Below are positions 63,417 to 64,000 of a DNA stretch of 64,000 nt, one piece after another. The DNA lies in NCBI GenBank assembly GCA_013398295.1, contig VZSF01017903.1, positions 2,052,082 to 2,116,081 of the forward strand, written 5' to 3'. The DNA comes from Chionis minor (taxonomy: Eukaryota > Chordata > Aves > Charadriiformes > Chionididae). Both the position numbers and the translations under genes were made by a program. The notes beneath the pieces are model-generated. The model was not told the DNA's origin and searched no databases. It saw only the letters and a list, made by a program, of their open reading frames with translations. Positions within the stretch are counted from its first letter, which is position 1. Every line of letters begins with the position of its first letter.

Positions 63417-64000
63417 CCCAGCAGACTTTCAATCAATTACACAGCTGTAAACAGCTGCATAGTGAGTCACAGAATCACAGAATCATATTTGTCATAGAGT
63501 ACCTATTTGCCAGCATATTTTAAAAAATTGTTTTTCTTTACAGATTAAGAACAAACATTTTTCAAATCTCAAATTACTGTAAATATCAACTGTGATCTTT
63601 TGTCACTTTTAGTATATGATATCAATAATTTTTTATCTGCTTACCTCTTCTGAATTGGCCTAAATGCCATTTTAAGGTTTATTTCTAATTTTATTTTTTT
63701 TCTGTCCTCTTTCTCAAAGTGCTTCCTTGAATTTCTCATTTCCACAGATAATCTTCACTTTTTGACATGCTCAACTAACTACTCAGTCTTCGGTTTTCTT
63801 CCCACATGTTCTTCTCGTCTGCTAAGCTGTATCTTTCTGTAGGCTATAAATGCCAAAATCTGCAACGTCTCTTTAGCTGTGAAACTCTTAACTAACAAAT
63901 CAGTCTGCCAATACAAGTTTGCAATAAAATTTCCAGACCACCAGCAGTGACAATAATGTGCCAGGTATGGTACAGTTGCTATGAAAATCTTCTCATCTAA

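Larger units (their letters stand above)
61220..64000 (-). other. Intron or upstream region before the first coding exon
   Basis: No supportable exon, CpG-rich block or TATA-like promoter is visible. The exon at 61062-61219 starts with a splice acceptor, so this stretch is intron following a non-coding exon that lies either outside the window or unrecognised here. It contains a MIR-like SINE fragment (61381-61497), a 16-bp palindrome (63401-63416) and a possible very short CR1 tail (about 63466-63487). Confidence 0.75.

Noticed and set aside
63466..63487. Words tcacagaatcacagaatca resembling a reverse-complement CR1 3' end
   Set aside because: Only about 20 bases with no CR1 body beside it; too short to call.
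1..64000. CRISPR arrays, operons, phage or plasmid features, tRNA or rRNA genes
   Set aside because: None seen. The sequence is vertebrate intronic DNA, and the only tRNA-like words are in degraded SINE fragments.

Overview
This is vertebrate genomic DNA, almost certainly from a bird. It is intron-rich and AT-rich, carries chicken-repeat-1 (CR1) LINE fragments, and encodes a protein I recognise as avian myosin light chain kinase. The only gene I can support is MYLK, the long (non-muscle/endothelial, 'MLCK-210'-type) transcript, on the minus strand. The protein differs at scattered residues from the chicken protein as I remember it, so a non-chicken bird is likely. The species cannot be fixed from the sequence.

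Reading the minus strand from high to low coordinates, the window holds ten consecutive coding exons: 61062-61219 (start codon), 33761-33968, 31948-31996, 28840-29005, 25524-25689, 22705-22741, 19725-20299, 16554-16757, 15266-15400 and 8566-8718. All junctions have GT/AG ends and the codon phases fit from exon to exon. They give 614 complete codons plus one base. They encode Ig1, Ig2, a low-complexity linker of about 190 residues, Ig3 and Ig4. The later Ig domains, actin-binding repeats, fibronectin domain, kinase, calmodulin-binding segment and telokin end are not here and should lie beyond position 1. Four of the exons (28840-29005, 31948-31996, 22705-22741, 15266-15400) are easy to miss because they are short or open only in their own frame. 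They were found by matching reading frame, splice sites and family sequence.

The rest is intron: a 27 kb first coding intron (33969-61061), shorter introns between the other exons, at least 8.5 kb of intron at the left end, and 2.8 kb upstream of the first coding exon at the right end. The introns hold three clear CR1 pieces (14040-14770 on minus; 17160-17531 and 20599-21118 on plus), a CR1 tail (51591-51657), several old tRNA-SINE (MIR-like) fragments, microsatellites, a 39-base assembly gap in a C/A-rich tract, and a few strong inverted repeats.

I found no new system such as an extra gene, CRISPR array or element with cargo. The points most worth checking are in the known gene: a frame-neutral 204-nt exon matching the segment skipped in a human MYLK isoform, with one of its two Src-site tyrosines replaced by cysteine; Ig domains lacking the usual B-strand cysteine; similar intron placement in Ig1/Ig3 and Ig2/Ig4; and a compact palindrome cluster at 4387-4462.
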